Of a DNA stretch of 46,122 bases, positions 16,601 through 24,506 are shown in pieces. Origin of the DNA: Lachnospiraceae bacterium (GTDB taxonomy: Bacteria; Bacillota; Clostridia; Lachnospirales; Lachnospiraceae); NCBI GenBank assembly GCA_021201095.1, contig JAJQFO010000209.1, forward strand, positions 1 through 46,122. The letters are read 5' to 3'. A program made the position numbers and the translations under genes. A model generated the notes under the pieces. It ran no database searches. It was not told where the DNA came from and saw only the letters and a program-made list of their open reading frames with translations. Position 1 is the stretch's first letter, and every line of letters begins with the position of its first letter.

Positions 16601-17113
16601 CAGACATTTTTGGATCTGCCCCGCCTGCTGATAAACGGTGGCCAGCTCATAAGCCCAACGCTCCGTATACTCCTGTCTCAGATACTCCTCCAGGATAGGG
16701 ATCAGGTCCTGCGGAGCGCTGCCCCTTCCCTTGTATATCATATATTTTAATACATATCGGTTATTATCATGCGGAGCTGCCTGTACATATTCGGAATAAT
16801 ATTCCAGTGCCTCATCGTACTGCCCAAGTGCTGTCGTCACTTCGACCAGCCGGTACAGGACCGTACGGCCTACAGAAGATCGGTTATAAGCACGTTCCAG
16901 CATCTCCTTGCTTCTGTCAAGTCTGCCCGCCGCCTCGTAGATCTCGCTGATCAGACACAGCGTCCGCACATTCCGAACCTTGCGCCAGTCAATCGTATCC
17001 GCCAGCTTCGCAGCTGCTTCATAATCGCCCTGGTCTACAAGCTTATCGATCTCCTCCAGCTTGAGATTGTACTCATATTTATCCACCTTGTCCAACTTTG
17101 TCACCTCGTTCAT
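13610..17113 (-). CDS. TPR / disordered repeat / AAA+ ATPase protein
   Basis: A protein of about 1167 residues with three parts. Residues 1-220 are helical TPR-like repeats (DQGDYEAAAKLADTI, GQYDEALEYYSEYVQ). Residues about 220-920 are disordered, acidic and Ala/Ser/Glu/Pro-rich with two blocks of 13-residue tandem repeats. Residues about 930-1167 are an ATPase domain with Walker A GAHGSGKTT (967-975) and a Walker B-like ILIVEEA; it resembles the CbxX/SpoVK-type AAA+ fold. The role is unknown; the layout suggests an assembly or scaffold protein that recruits partners through TPRs. The start is ambiguous: ATG 17113 lies only about 8 nt from the predicted transcription start with no RBS, while TTG 17095 has GAGGTG 6 nt upstream. 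Confidence 0.8.
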   Translation of the reverse strand: MNEVTKLDKVDKYEYNLKLEEIDKLVDQGDYEAAAKLADTIDWRKVRNVRTLCLISEIYEAAGRLDRSKEMLERAYNRSSVGRTVLYRLVEVTTALGQYDEALEYYSEYVQAAPHDNNRYVLKYMIYKGRGSAPQDLIPILEEYLRQEYTERWAYELATVYQQAGQIQKCLATCDDLVLWFHSGKYVKKALELKKRYAVLTPKQQQIYEVCLQEEAQSDYFDDSDEETTLAQPSSEADDEVIAENIIAQTEREIAGEITARKAEKEKQEQPAGGDLGRSGAAGTTSAWPGAAGSAASEGISQGTVSNGDTRRNGRTSAAIMPGPDMEEEVPDEPDISDSADYEGLQVELARSVRKVISGVARKPEMDEDDIPAAVEEHLRPVQEISGRKEPEPTVGRLSIDDILLSMGEKGRQAAAAARAQREEEAQAAAAAETRSAESAVPQSAETRSAESAVPQSAETCPAESAVHQSAEIHPAESAVPQSAEANPAEGTVPQSAHLTSAETYPAEGAAPQAPAASGVRPADVAAAQSADAAPSGAYPTGTAASQPAAVSDRMQQTEDTASQPASPAVTQASLKDGTGSRLTETVTAESRQAERAVTRPTETAAAQSRSSERAVPQLAASAADRASAAEESVPHPAEKTAPARTIAAAAAEELTEGQREALQYSSNPEKLMRNRGALPAYAQDQDLGATRRIVNPKEDLLEAARQEMMASKTIRIPAEEISRAYARGGVLPESEDEADTARQEAAPAAEKEYGAPSRSQGTIAGEEMPERPSESDEKNFAGESVQERPSGRASRAAGIEGLSGGASRETGQERPSGGTPKAAGSKGSSGEAPKEEGSKGSSGEAPKEEGSKGSSGEAPREEGSKGSSEAPKEAESEGLSGESMRGTTGMDVSSGEPIRGINPDGPEEEYEEYYDDPLTLEPHLRGLFKGFTEIDGLEDQIANAILQALAKGTDRTSRTGNLLIFGAHGSGKTTLAVAIARAIAQEKGQKSAKMAKIYAADLNRRDIAATIAKIAGGILIVEEAGDLNDNTVEQMTTAMEFRTDGLIVILEDEQRYVHDLLMKHPRFTMKFTAQIYLPVYTADELKMFAQCHAKELDYAISEDGYEAIAQKIAAAAAAEKPMSVIDIVELVDKAIRHSNKFMRKMSMGKKRYDENDYVVLFAKDFK
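14515..14650 (-). repeat. 39-nt in-frame tandem repeats, block 1 of TPR/AAA+ gene
   Basis: Units of 39 nt (core TTCGCCTGATGAACCTTTTG) repeat about three to four times and encode 13-residue EAPKEEGSKGSSG. The copies are nearly identical, which implies recent slippage or gene conversion. Confidence 0.85.
15610..15860 (-). repeat. 39-nt in-frame tandem repeats, block 2 of TPR/AAA+ gene
   Basis: About six diverged 39-nt units encode the 13-residue repeat AESAVPQSAETRS and variants (AESAVHQSAEIHP). They lie in the disordered central part of the protein. Confidence 0.8.
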
Positions 17114-17127
17114 CAAGTCTTTTGTTT

Positions 17128-17156
17128 AGTGTACCATACCTGTTTTTTAATGTCAA
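17128..17156 (-). promoter_or_regulatory. Promoter of the TPR/AAA+ gene
   Basis: On the minus strand TTGACA (17151-17156) and TACACT (17128-17133) are separated by 17 bp. The expected transcription start (about 17121) is only some 8 nt before the ATG at 17113. Confidence 0.75.
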
Positions 17157-17319
17157 AAACAAGATGAATAAAATCAGATATTTGTCACAATCGCACTGTT
17201 TTTATCCATTTTTTGCCTCTGCTGGCAGATTTCGTCGTTTCACCGTTCCGGGCTGATTGAGAGTCTGAAGAATCTGATAGAAAAACGCCTGTCTCTCGCC
17301 ATATCCGCCTGTGCCGGGC

Positions 17320-17355
17320 GCATCCGGCGCTTATCCCGTCCGAAGGATAATCGAG
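17320..17355. repeat. Family B-like palindrome beside a terminator
   Basis: On the minus strand the sequence reads GATTATCC-TTCG-GACGGGATAAGCGCC, similar to the family B hairpins (TTCG loop, GGGATAAGCC end). It lies just past the terminator at 17377-17411. The match is weaker than for other copies. Confidence 0.45.
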
Positions 17356-17376
17356 CGCGCCAATGGCATGCAAATG

Positions 17377-17411
17377 AAAAATCGGAGGATTGATTTATTC
17401 ATCCTCCGATT
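17377..17411 (-). terminator. Intrinsic terminator of the purine-rich unit
   Basis: AATCGGAGGAT (17380-17390) pairs with ATCCTCCGATT (17401-17411), an 11-bp stem; on the minus strand the stem is followed by TTTTTC. Confidence 0.75.
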
Positions 17412-18492
17412 CATAATTTTTAATTTCCATATTTATATGGTAGGATTTCCTGGAGAGTATTCTTCCTGTTTTATTTATAAAACCGATTCCCGTTTCTTTA
17501 CACGGTGCCTCTTTTTTATAAACCATGCGGCTGTTTCTTTTGCGGATTCGTCTTTTGCTTTTTGCCGTTTACATCTTTCGCTCTTTTCATTTTTGCGTTA
17601 TCTGTTCTTTACGGCTTCCATTTTTGCGTTTTCTTACGCGTTTTCCTTTTCATTGCGCTGCCTGACTTGCTCAGCCGCGCTTTCTGATTCATTTTTGATA
17701 AATCGTTCTTTTCTTCTTTTCTGAACCGATTATCTGAATCTCATTTTGAACCGATTTTATTTAAATCGTTCTTTTCTGAAACCGCTCTGTGGTGTTTCAT
17801 TCTTTTTTCTCTGAAGCACTCCGATCCGGCGATTTCTTCATTTCGAATCCGTCTGAATGTGAGGGCTCTGCACTCTGGGCGTTCTGATTTTTCTTTTGAT
17901 CGTGAAAGTCATCCGTTTTAACGTTTTCCTTTCGAAATATGTGCGGATTCATTCTTTGAATCCTTCTTCAGCAGATCTGAATTCGTCTTATCCGAATCCT
18001 TATACAAATGACATATACCACATTTCTGTAATACATACCACTGTTTTCACTGTTTCCTCGCATATCTGAGCTTTCACGTATCTTTTTCAGAAGCTTATTT
18101 ATCTCGGTTTTCTGATTCTTCTTCGTAATCTCGGATGTTCCGGAATCTTGTTTTCCATTTCATCTTTCATTATTACTTTGAATCTCGATATATACTGTGC
18201 TTTCTTTTCAGCCTCTTTTATATAGCCTCTTTTTGGGCTTTTTGGATTTTCACATTCTTGTTATTTTGCTTCTGCAGCTGTATCTGCATCGGCTCTGATT
18301 TTCGTTTTACGAACCTGCGAGTCCGTTTCTTCTACCGTAGGATACATGTGCCCGGCCAGCCGATTCTTTGTTTTCTCCAGGGATCGTTCTTTTACGATAT
18401 CTCTCGAATCAATTCTGGCTGAGGTCTTTTTCACAGGAAACATCTATCCTGCCGCATGTGGTTTTCAATAAGTAGTGTGAGACTGTGTCCAT
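17412..18492 (-). pseudogene. Purine-rich transcribed region, probably a decayed gene
   Basis: On the minus strand this 1.1-kb stretch is strongly A/G-rich and lies between a consensus promoter with RBS and an intrinsic terminator, but holds no ORF longer than about 62 codons. Local reading frames look coding-like and rich in Lys, Glu and Arg, for example KNESESAAEQVRQRNEKEN before a TAA and KNEKSERCKRQKAKDESAK after one, and they shift between frames. The simplest reading is a gene for a charged, low-complexity protein broken by stops and frameshifts. A long purine-rich noncoding RNA cannot be excluded, since purine bias alone produces K/E/R codons. Confidence 0.4.
18409..18492 (-). CDS. Short ORF with strong RBS at the head of the purine-rich unit
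   Basis: A 27-codon ORF (MDTVSHYLLKTTCGRIDVSC...) starts with ATG at 18490-18492, preceded by GAGAGGAGGT at 8 nt. A second ORF of 60 codons overlaps its end in another frame (ATG at 18443). It may be the intact 5' end of a broken gene or a leader peptide. The sequence was not recognised. Confidence 0.35.
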   Translation of the reverse strand: MDTVSHYLLKTTCGRIDVSCEKDLSQN

Positions 18493-18518
18493 TGGAATCG
18501 ACCTCCTCTCATTTCTGT

Positions 18519-18556
18519 CATTGTCTATAGGGTTTTGATCTATAGGAACAACAATG
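18519..18556 (-). promoter_or_regulatory. Leader hairpin before the RBS
   Basis: CATTGT/ACAATG (18519-18524 with 18551-18556) and CTATAG/CTATAG (18525-18530 with 18540-18545) form a two-part stem just upstream of the GGAGG of the short ORF. Its place in the leader suggests control of RNA stability or translation. Confidence 0.45.
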
Positions 18557-18571
18557 TTTGTTGATGTCTGT

Positions 18572-18600
18572 ACTATACCACAGGGTTTTTGATTTGTCAA
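18572..18600 (-). promoter_or_regulatory. Near-consensus promoter of the purine-rich unit
   Basis: On the minus strand TTGACA (18595-18600) and TATAGT (18572-18577) are separated by 17 bp, one of the best promoters in the window. The stretch 18601-18734 beyond it is AT-rich with nothing recognised. Confidence 0.7.
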
Positions 18601-18734
18601 CACTATTTTTGAAAATTTGTTTAATTTATTTTATTCGGACTATTTTCTTTTTGGTTTTTGTTTTAATTTCATGTATTTTTCATTAATTTCAGACAATTTA
18701 TAGCCGAATTGAAACTCCTTACGCGGCCGTTTGC

Positions 18735-18781
18735 ATAAAAAGCAGACCGGTCAGAGTGTTGATACCTCCGGCCGGTCTGCT
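18735..18781 (-). terminator. Intrinsic terminator of murA
   Basis: AGCAGACCGG (18741-18750) pairs with CCGGTCTGCT (18772-18781); the minus strand continues with TTTTTATGC. The following ATGCAAACGGCCGCG resembles the edge of the family A elements that abut other terminators here. Confidence 0.85.
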
Positions 18782-18881
18782 GACTCAAGTCTGTATATAC
18801 TGTTTTCTACTGTTTTCTACTATTTCGTGTCTTCCTCTGCTGCTTTTTGGCTCTGTTTATTTGCTGCTTTTTCGGCTCGCC

Positions 18882-20174
18882 TCAGCCTGTCCGCAGCCGG
18901 AACTTTCTTGCTTCCTTCTCGCTGTTGATCTTTTCGATCTCGGCGCCCAGGCTCCGCAGCTTCTCCTCGAAGCACTCGTAACCGCGCTGGATGTAGATGA
19001 TATCATCTACGATGGTGATGCCTTCGGCAGCCAGCCCGGCAATAACGAGAGCCGCGCCCGCCCGCAGGTCCAGTGCGCTGACGCGCGCTCCGGAGAGCTT
19101 TTCCACTCCGGTGATGATCGCGGTGTTTCCTTCCACGCGGACGCAGGCACCCATGCGGGCCAGCTCGTCCATGTAGCGGAAGCGGTTGTCAAAAATGCTC
19201 TCTGTCACGATGCTGGTGCCGCGTGCCAGAGCCAGGGTCACGCCGATCTGCGGCTGCATATCGGTGGGGTAGCCCGGATAAGGAAGGGTCTTCACATTTG
19301 TGCTGTTCAGGCGTTTGGACGCCACAACGCGGACTGCATTGTCAAATTCCTCTACCTCGCAATTGATTTCCAGGAGCTTGGCTGTAGTCGCCTCCAGATG
19401 CTTGGGGATGACATTTTTCACCATCACATCGCCCCGGGTTGCGGCGGCTGCAAACATAAAGGTCCCCGCCTCGATCTGATCAGGAATGATGGAATATTCA
19501 GTCTTATGAAGCTTCGCCACGCCGCGGATGCGAATCACATCGGTCCCCGCGCCCTTGATGTTGGCTCCCATACTGTTGAGGAAATTGGCCACGTCCACTA
19601 CGTGGGGCTCACGGGCGCAGTTTTCGATGATGGTATATCCCTCGGCCATTGAGGCTGCCATCATGATATTAATCGTCGCTCCGACTGATACCGTGTCCAG
19701 AAAAATATGGCTGCCGTGCAGATGGTCCGCAGTCGCTATAATGTAGCCGTTGCGGATGGTCACCTTGGCGCCAAGAGCCTTGAAGCCTTTGATATGAAGG
19801 TCGATGGGTCTGCTCCCGATGTTGCATCCGCCGGGAAGCGGTACCTCTGCCTTTTTATATTTGCCAAGAAGAGCGCCGATCAGGTAATAGGACGCCCGGA
19901 TTTTCTTGATATATTCGTAGTCAACGCTGACTTCACCGATATTGCTGCTGTTGATCATGACCGCATGGCGCGTGATGCGGTCGATATGAGCACCGATGCT
20001 TTCCATCGCCTCCAGAAGGACGTTGATGTCTCTCACATCGGGCAGATTTTCAATCAGTACGGTATCGTCTGTCATGATAGAGGCGGCCAGAATGCCGAGC
20101 GCCGCGTTTTTTGCGCCGGAGATCTCCACCTCTCCTACCAGTGGATTCCCCCCTCTGATAATATACTGTTCCAT
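18882..20174 (-). CDS. murA: UDP-N-acetylglucosamine 1-carboxyvinyltransferase (MurA)
   Basis: MurA transfers enolpyruvate from PEP to UDP-GlcNAc, the first committed step of peptidoglycan synthesis in the cytoplasm. The 430-residue protein has SGAKNAAL (Lys22-Asn23), IRASYYLIGALL, and the active-site loop PLPGGCNIGSRPIDLH with the PEP-binding, fosfomycin-reactive Cys117. Full length for the family (about 420). The ATG has AGAGGTG upstream. Low-GC Gram-positives often carry two paralogues (MurA and MurZ); which one this is was not determined. It has its own promoter and terminator and so is a single-gene unit. Confidence 0.96.
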   Translation of the reverse strand: MEQYIIRGGNPLVGEVEISGAKNAALGILAASIMTDDTVLIENLPDVRDINVLLEAMESIGAHIDRITRHAVMINSSNIGEVSVDYEYIKKIRASYYLIGALLGKYKKAEVPLPGGCNIGSRPIDLHIKGFKALGAKVTIRNGYIIATADHLHGSHIFLDTVSVGATINIMMAASMAEGYTIIENCAREPHVVDVANFLNSMGANIKGAGTDVIRIRGVAKLHKTEYSIIPDQIEAGTFMFAAAATRGDVMVKNVIPKHLEATTAKLLEINCEVEEFDNAVRVVASKRLNSTNVKTLPYPGYPTDMQPQIGVTLALARGTSIVTESIFDNRFRYMDELARMGACVRVEGNTAIITGVEKLSGARVSALDLRAGAALVIAGLAAEGITIVDDIIYIQRGYECFEEKLRSLGAEIEKINSEKEARKFRLRTG

Positions 20175-20329
20175 AGAACACCTCTGCTATCGTTTATCCA
20201 TACTCCCTGTGTGAAACATGGCAGACCGTGCCGGGCAAATCGGCAACATAGCAACACACCGGAAGCCTGCTGTGAGCAGCGCTCCGATGCCACATTATTT
20301 TTCGTCTGCCAAAAGGTAAAAATTCAGAA

Positions 20330-20355
20330 TTTCCCGGTTCTCCCCTTCCGGGAAA
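20330..20355 (-). terminator. Hairpin after the flavin reductase gene
   Basis: TTTCCCGG (20330-20337) pairs with CCGGGAAA (20348-20355). On the minus strand ATTCTGAATTTTT follows, a weak T-tract. It overlaps the murA leader, so it might also be a leader hairpin of murA. Confidence 0.4.
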
Positions 20356-20372
20356 CAAGCGAAATTAGTGTC

Positions 20373-20400
20373 AGTATACCACATTTTCATCAATTGTAAA
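20373..20400 (-). promoter_or_regulatory. Promoter of murA
   Basis: On the minus strand TTTACA (20395-20400) and TATACT (20373-20378) are separated by 16 bp. The leader to the ATG is about 190 nt. Confidence 0.55.
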
Positions 20401-20459
20401 CAAAAATTCACAACTTGCCATTTTTTCGTCATAATGAACCAAACATTTGTTTGTGAGCA

Positions 20460-21071
20460 TCAGTGGCTGCCTCCTGATTTTTTGCGGGGCTTTTCATGTG
20501 CTTTTTTCTCATTTTTCCGCACACTGAACCCAAAGCTTCCAAGGGTTTTGCCGAGGGAATAATAGGAGCCGTGCGAATAGACCATAAGATCCGCCTCGTT
20601 CAGCCGCAGGCGCCCTTTCTCATCCAGATAGCGACTGTCGACATCAACGCCAAGGACTTCAGAAAGAAACATGTGATGAGAGCCGAGCTCGATCACGTCC
20701 CGGACGCGGCATTCGATGTTGACCGGACTTTCTTCAATCAGAGGAGCGGCTACATGCGCCGCAGGCGCGGCGGTCAGGTGAGTTTCCTGAAATTTATCGA
20801 CATCGCGTCCGGAACGGACGCCGCAGTAGTCGGCCGCGCGGGCGAGCTTTTCTGTCGTCAGGTTGACGACAAACTCTCCCGTTTCGCGGATGATCGCGTA
20901 GGAATAGCGCTCCGGCTTTATGGATATGGAAATCATCGCCGGGCTGCTGCAGATGGTGCCTGCCCAGGCGACAGTGATGATGTTGGGCCGCTCCCCCGGG
21001 CGGGCGCAGCTGACCATCACGGCCGGCAGGGGGTAGAGCATATTGCCGGGCTTCCATAATTCTCTTGGCAT
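20460..21071 (-). CDS. Flavin reductase family protein (FMN-binding split barrel)
   Basis: A 203-residue protein of the flavin reductase-like/flavoredoxin family. The pattern YPLPAVMVSCARPGERPNI, WAGTICSSPAMISISIKPERYSYAIIRETGEFVVNLT and DYCGVRSGRDVDKF is typical of these FMN-binding split-barrel proteins, which transfer electrons from NAD(P)H to flavin or act as electron carriers. The last 20 residues are Lys-rich (RKNEKKAHEKPRKKSGG) and probably unstructured. RBS GAGGAG lies 9 nt before the ATG. It is the last gene of the nucleoside-salvage run; physiological partner unknown. Confidence 0.88.
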   Translation of the reverse strand: MPRELWKPGNMLYPLPAVMVSCARPGERPNIITVAWAGTICSSPAMISISIKPERYSYAIIRETGEFVVNLTTEKLARAADYCGVRSGRDVDKFQETHLTAAPAAHVAAPLIEESPVNIECRVRDVIELGSHHMFLSEVLGVDVDSRYLDEKGRLRLNEADLMVYSHGSYYSLGKTLGSFGFSVRKNEKKAHEKPRKKSGGSH

Positions 21072-21287
21072 GTAATTTCTCCTCTGATATCACTCACGTT
21101 GCGAACTACCCATTGTCTCTAAAGCCAATGGGATTGCGGTCGGCTTATTCAAACGCAGGAAAGCGAGGATACCCTCGCCCCTGCACGTTTTCTCAATTTC
21201 TGATAGCTGACGGCATACCCTCCTGTTTCATTACCGGGCAGGAGGAATGCCAGTCACTGCAAAATGCTTCCCCTGGTTCCTTGTTCC

Positions 21288-23018
21288 TTACACCCCCGTG
21301 AGCTGGCTGATGCCGGTCATCAGGGACGGCACAAGCTGTTTTTTGCGCGAAACCAGACCCTTCAGGCGCACACTGCCGTTCTCCAGATGCTCGTGGAGAG
21401 ACGTCTCTATGATGTCTGCAGAATCTTTTCCATAGCAAAGCAGATCCGTGGTTTCTTCAATGATATTGGTGAGCATGAAGCAGACCATGTCGAGCTCCTT
21501 TGACTCGATCATATGCTGCAGGAAAGGAATGATGCGCTCCTTGATGCTCTGCAGCTCCTCCTCGTTCATGGAGGTGATCTGGCCGACGCCGACGTTCATA
21601 TCCCCAAACTCAAACTTTTTGAAATCCTGGTAGCAGATTTCTTCCGGAGTCTTGGTGGCAAGGTCGCTGCCGGCGGCGAACATCTTCTGAGCAAATTCCT
21701 CGCACTGGATGCCGGCGATGGATGAAAGTGCCCGCGCCGCTTCGACATCCATCGGCGTACAGGTCGGCGAGCGGAAAATCAGCGTGTCGGAAATAATTGC
21801 ACTGCACATCAGCCCTGCGATGTCCGGCGGGATCTCAATGCATCGTTCGCGGAACATGGAGTAAATAATCGTGCTGGTGCAGCCGACCGGCTGATTGCGG
21901 AAATAGACCGGATTGATCGTCTCCAGCGACCCGAGTCTGTGGTGATCGATGATTTCCATGATTTCCGCATCCAGTACATTGTCCACAGCCTGGGAAACCT
22001 CGTTGTGGTCAACGAGGATCAGGCCGCGCTTGCGCACGCCCAGCAAATTCCGCCGGGAAATCATGCCCACATAGTTGCCGTTGCGGTCCAGGATCGGAAA
22101 ATCCCGGTAGCGCTTTTTGGACATAATATCGCGGATGGATTCGGTGTAGTCATTCAAATTGAAGGTCAGCAGCTTTTCTTCCTTCTGCATGAAAAATTCC
22201 ACCGGCATGCTCTGGTTGATCAGGCGGGCTACCGCGTAGGTATCCAGCGGCGTCACGATAACCGTACAGCCATGCTCCTCGGCCAGCCGCTGGATGGTAC
22301 GGGAAACAGGCGCCCCCAGACAGACGATGATGCAGTCCGCCTGCATCTCGATCGCACAGAGCTGCCCCTCGTAGCGATTGCCGAGGATAACCATGTCATG
22401 CTCCTTGATATAATTTTCCATCACGTCCGGGTTCGCCGCGGCGATCACGACCTGACCTTTGTCAAAATATCCGTCGGGATCTCCGACAATCATCTCCGCC
22501 TCAAGCGTTTCCAGAATGTTGCGGTACGGGGTCCGGGCCGTAGAGACAATCGTGCTCTCGTTTTCATCCATGTACGATTTCGCGATGTCGTTGATGGTAA
22601 TCAGGCCTTTCAGCTTGTTTTTCGCATTGGTAATCGGGAGGGTGAAAATGTTCTGCTCCTGCATCAGCGTCCATGCCCGTTTCAGGGAAATGTTGCTGCG
22701 CACACCCTCCACCTTGCGGATTTCCATGTCCTTGACACGCGTACCGATGTTTTCCAGCAAAAGCGGCGTCTCCGCGTGAAAATATTCCAGCACAAACTGC
22801 GTCTCCGCGCTGACCAGGCCGGCGCGGGAGGCCACGTAATTGTACGGCTCTCCGAGCTGATTTTTCAGATACGCATACGCAATCGCCGAGCAGATGGAGT
22901 CCGTGTCCGGGTTCTTATGTCCCACGACGCAAACTGTGCGTTTGCGCTGCTTCTGGTTGCCCGGGGCGTTCTGGGCCTTATTCTGCTCCGTAGCTGTGTT
23001 CTTTTCCTCAGTCGCCAT
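21288..23018 (-). CDS. ppaC: Manganese-dependent inorganic pyrophosphatase with CBS and DRTGG domains
   Basis: A 576-residue family II pyrophosphatase hydrolysing PPi to phosphate. The N-terminal DHH domain starts with VVGHKNPDTDSICSA (metal ligands), is interrupted by a CBS domain, a DRTGG-like domain and a second CBS domain (about 75-325), and resumes with VDHNE and IDHHRLG; the C-terminal DHHA2 domain ends with SRKKQLVPSL, the substrate-binding motif. In homologues the CBS-DRTGG insert binds adenine nucleotides, AMP/ADP inhibiting and ATP or diadenosine polyphosphates activating. It follows pdp closely. The first 25 residues are a polar low-complexity extension. By removing PPi it drives biosynthesis forward. 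Confidence 0.94.
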   Translation of the reverse strand: MATEEKNTATEQNKAQNAPGNQKQRKRTVCVVGHKNPDTDSICSAIAYAYLKNQLGEPYNYVASRAGLVSAETQFVLEYFHAETPLLLENIGTRVKDMEIRKVEGVRSNISLKRAWTLMQEQNIFTLPITNAKNKLKGLITINDIAKSYMDENESTIVSTARTPYRNILETLEAEMIVGDPDGYFDKGQVVIAAANPDVMENYIKEHDMVILGNRYEGQLCAIEMQADCIIVCLGAPVSRTIQRLAEEHGCTVIVTPLDTYAVARLINQSMPVEFFMQKEEKLLTFNLNDYTESIRDIMSKKRYRDFPILDRNGNYVGMISRRNLLGVRKRGLILVDHNEVSQAVDNVLDAEIMEIIDHHRLGSLETINPVYFRNQPVGCTSTIIYSMFRERCIEIPPDIAGLMCSAIISDTLIFRSPTCTPMDVEAARALSSIAGIQCEEFAQKMFAAGSDLATKTPEEICYQDFKKFEFGDMNVGVGQITSMNEEELQSIKERIIPFLQHMIESKELDMVCFMLTNIIEETTDLLCYGKDSADIIETSLHEHLENGSVRLKGLVSRKKQLVPSLMTGISQLTGV

Positions 23019-23045
23019 GATGTTTTCCTCTTTCTTTAAATCTGC

Positions 23046-24362
23046 TCACTCCACTCCGCGCTCAGTCACCCGCGCAAAAATCAGCGGCTTTTTCTGCGGC
23101 GCCTTCGCTCCGGTCTCCACTGCCTCGAGGAACCGCTCTTTTGCTGCCTCCAGCTTTGCCTCATCCGAGGTCAGCAGCGTGGCCAGGGTCTCTCCCTTTT
23201 TCACAGAGTCGCCGGTCTTTTTCGAGAGGATGATGCCCGCAAGCGGATCGATTTCGCTCTCCTTCGTCTCCCGGCCCGCGCCGAGCAGCATCGCAGCGAT
23301 ACCGATTCCGGCGGAGTCCATTTTAGTCACATAACCGCTTTTTTCGGCCTTTACTTCCATCGCAAACGGGGCGCGTCCGAGCTTCTCCGGGTGACGCACG
23401 CACTCCGCGTCTCCTCCCTGCGCCTCGATCATGGCGGCGAGCTTCTCCAGAGCCGCTCCAGATTTCAGAGCATCCTGTGCCAGGCCCCGGCAATAATCCA
23501 GATCCCCTTTGCCCGCCAGATACAGCAGCTGCGCCGCCAGCGCAAGGCACACCTCCGTCAGATCCGCTGGTCCCTGGCCCTGCAGCGTACGGACGGCTTC
23601 TTCGACTTCGAGCGCATTTCCAATCTGGTATCCAAGCGGAATATCCATATTCGTGATCAGCGCGGCGATTCGTTTACCGTTATGTACGCCGATCGCCACC
23701 ATTTTCTCCGCCAGAGTAACTGCGTCCTCCGGTGTTTTCATAAAGGCGCCGCTGCCTGTCTTGACATCCAGAACAATACAGTCACTGCCGGCCGCCAGCT
23801 TTTTGCTCATGATCGACGCGGCGATCAGCGGAATGCTGTCCACCGTCGCGGTCACATCGCGGAGCGCGTAGAGCTTTTTATCCGCAGGCGCCAGGTTTGG
23901 GGACTGCCCGGTCACGGCAATCCCGGTGCGGCGTACCACATCCAGAAACTCCTCGCCTGAAAGCGAGGTGCGTGTCCCGGGGATAGACTCCAGCTTGTCG
24001 ACTGTCCCGCCGGTATGTCCCAAGCCGCGTCCGGACATTTTTGCCACGACACAGCCGCACGCAGCCACCACCGGCGCGACGATCAGGGTCGTCTTGTCTC
24101 CGACTCCGCCGGTGGAATGCTTATCTACCTTCACTCCCGGAATCCCCGACAGATCCAGCTGCTCGCCGGACTTTGCCATCGCGTCCGTCAGAATCGCTGT
24201 CTCCTCATCCGTCATTCCCTGAAAATAAACAGCCATCAGAAACGACGACATCTGGTAGTCCGGAATGTAGCCCTTCGTGTAGCCTGTAATCATCCAGCGG
24301 ATTTCCTCCTCAGAAAGAGCAGCGCCGCCGCGCTTTTTGGTTATGATATCATACATTCTCAT
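23046..24362 (-). CDS. pdp: Pyrimidine-nucleoside phosphorylase
   Basis: A 438-residue enzyme that cleaves thymidine, uridine or deoxyuridine with phosphate to base and (deoxy)ribose-1-phosphate. The start [13 protein letters not shown] and the signature [18 protein letters not shown] are diagnostic of the thymidine/pyrimidine nucleoside phosphorylase family; [14 protein letters not shown] and KTGSGAFM form the phosphate and active-site loops. The ATG at 24360-24362 is preceded by GGGGGG; the longer frame to 24416 lacks family similarity. It belongs to the deoD-deoB-cdd-pdp run; its sugar phosphate product is the substrate of DeoB. Confidence 0.95.
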   Translation of the reverse strand: MRMYDIITKKRGGAALSEEEIRWMITGYTKGYIPDYQMSSFLMAVYFQGMTDEETAILTDAMAKSGEQLDLSGIPGVKVDKHSTGGVGDKTTLIVAPVVAACGCVVAKMSGRGLGHTGGTVDKLESIPGTRTSLSGEEFLDVVRRTGIAVTGQSPNLAPADKKLYALRDVTATVDSIPLIAASIMSKKLAAGSDCIVLDVKTGSGAFMKTPEDAVTLAEKMVAIGVHNGKRIAALITNMDIPLGYQIGNALEVEEAVRTLQGQGPADLTEVCLALAAQLLYLAGKGDLDYCRGLAQDALKSGAALEKLAAMIEAQGGDAECVRHPEKLGRAPFAMEVKAEKSGYVTKMDSAGIGIAAMLLGAGRETKESEIDPLAGIILSKKTGDSVKKGETLATLLTSDEAKLEAAKERFLEAVETGAKAPQKKPLIFARVTERGVE

Positions 24363-24506
24363 TGAAAAATCCCCCCTTACTTTATTCACGCCTCGTCCGA
24401 AAATACTATCCGGCATTTTCTGGCGGATCTGCTCCGACAGCCTTTCGCAGCCGCCAGACCAGGCACTCGGTCAGACCCTTGTAAAAACTGTCTGCTTTCA
24501 AATATT

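Noticed and set aside
17311-18422. Plus-strand ORFs rich in Phe/Leu/Ser in the 17.3-18.4 kb region
   Set aside because: They are the complement of a purine-rich minus strand; no RBS or family pattern, and promoter and terminator signals point to the minus strand.
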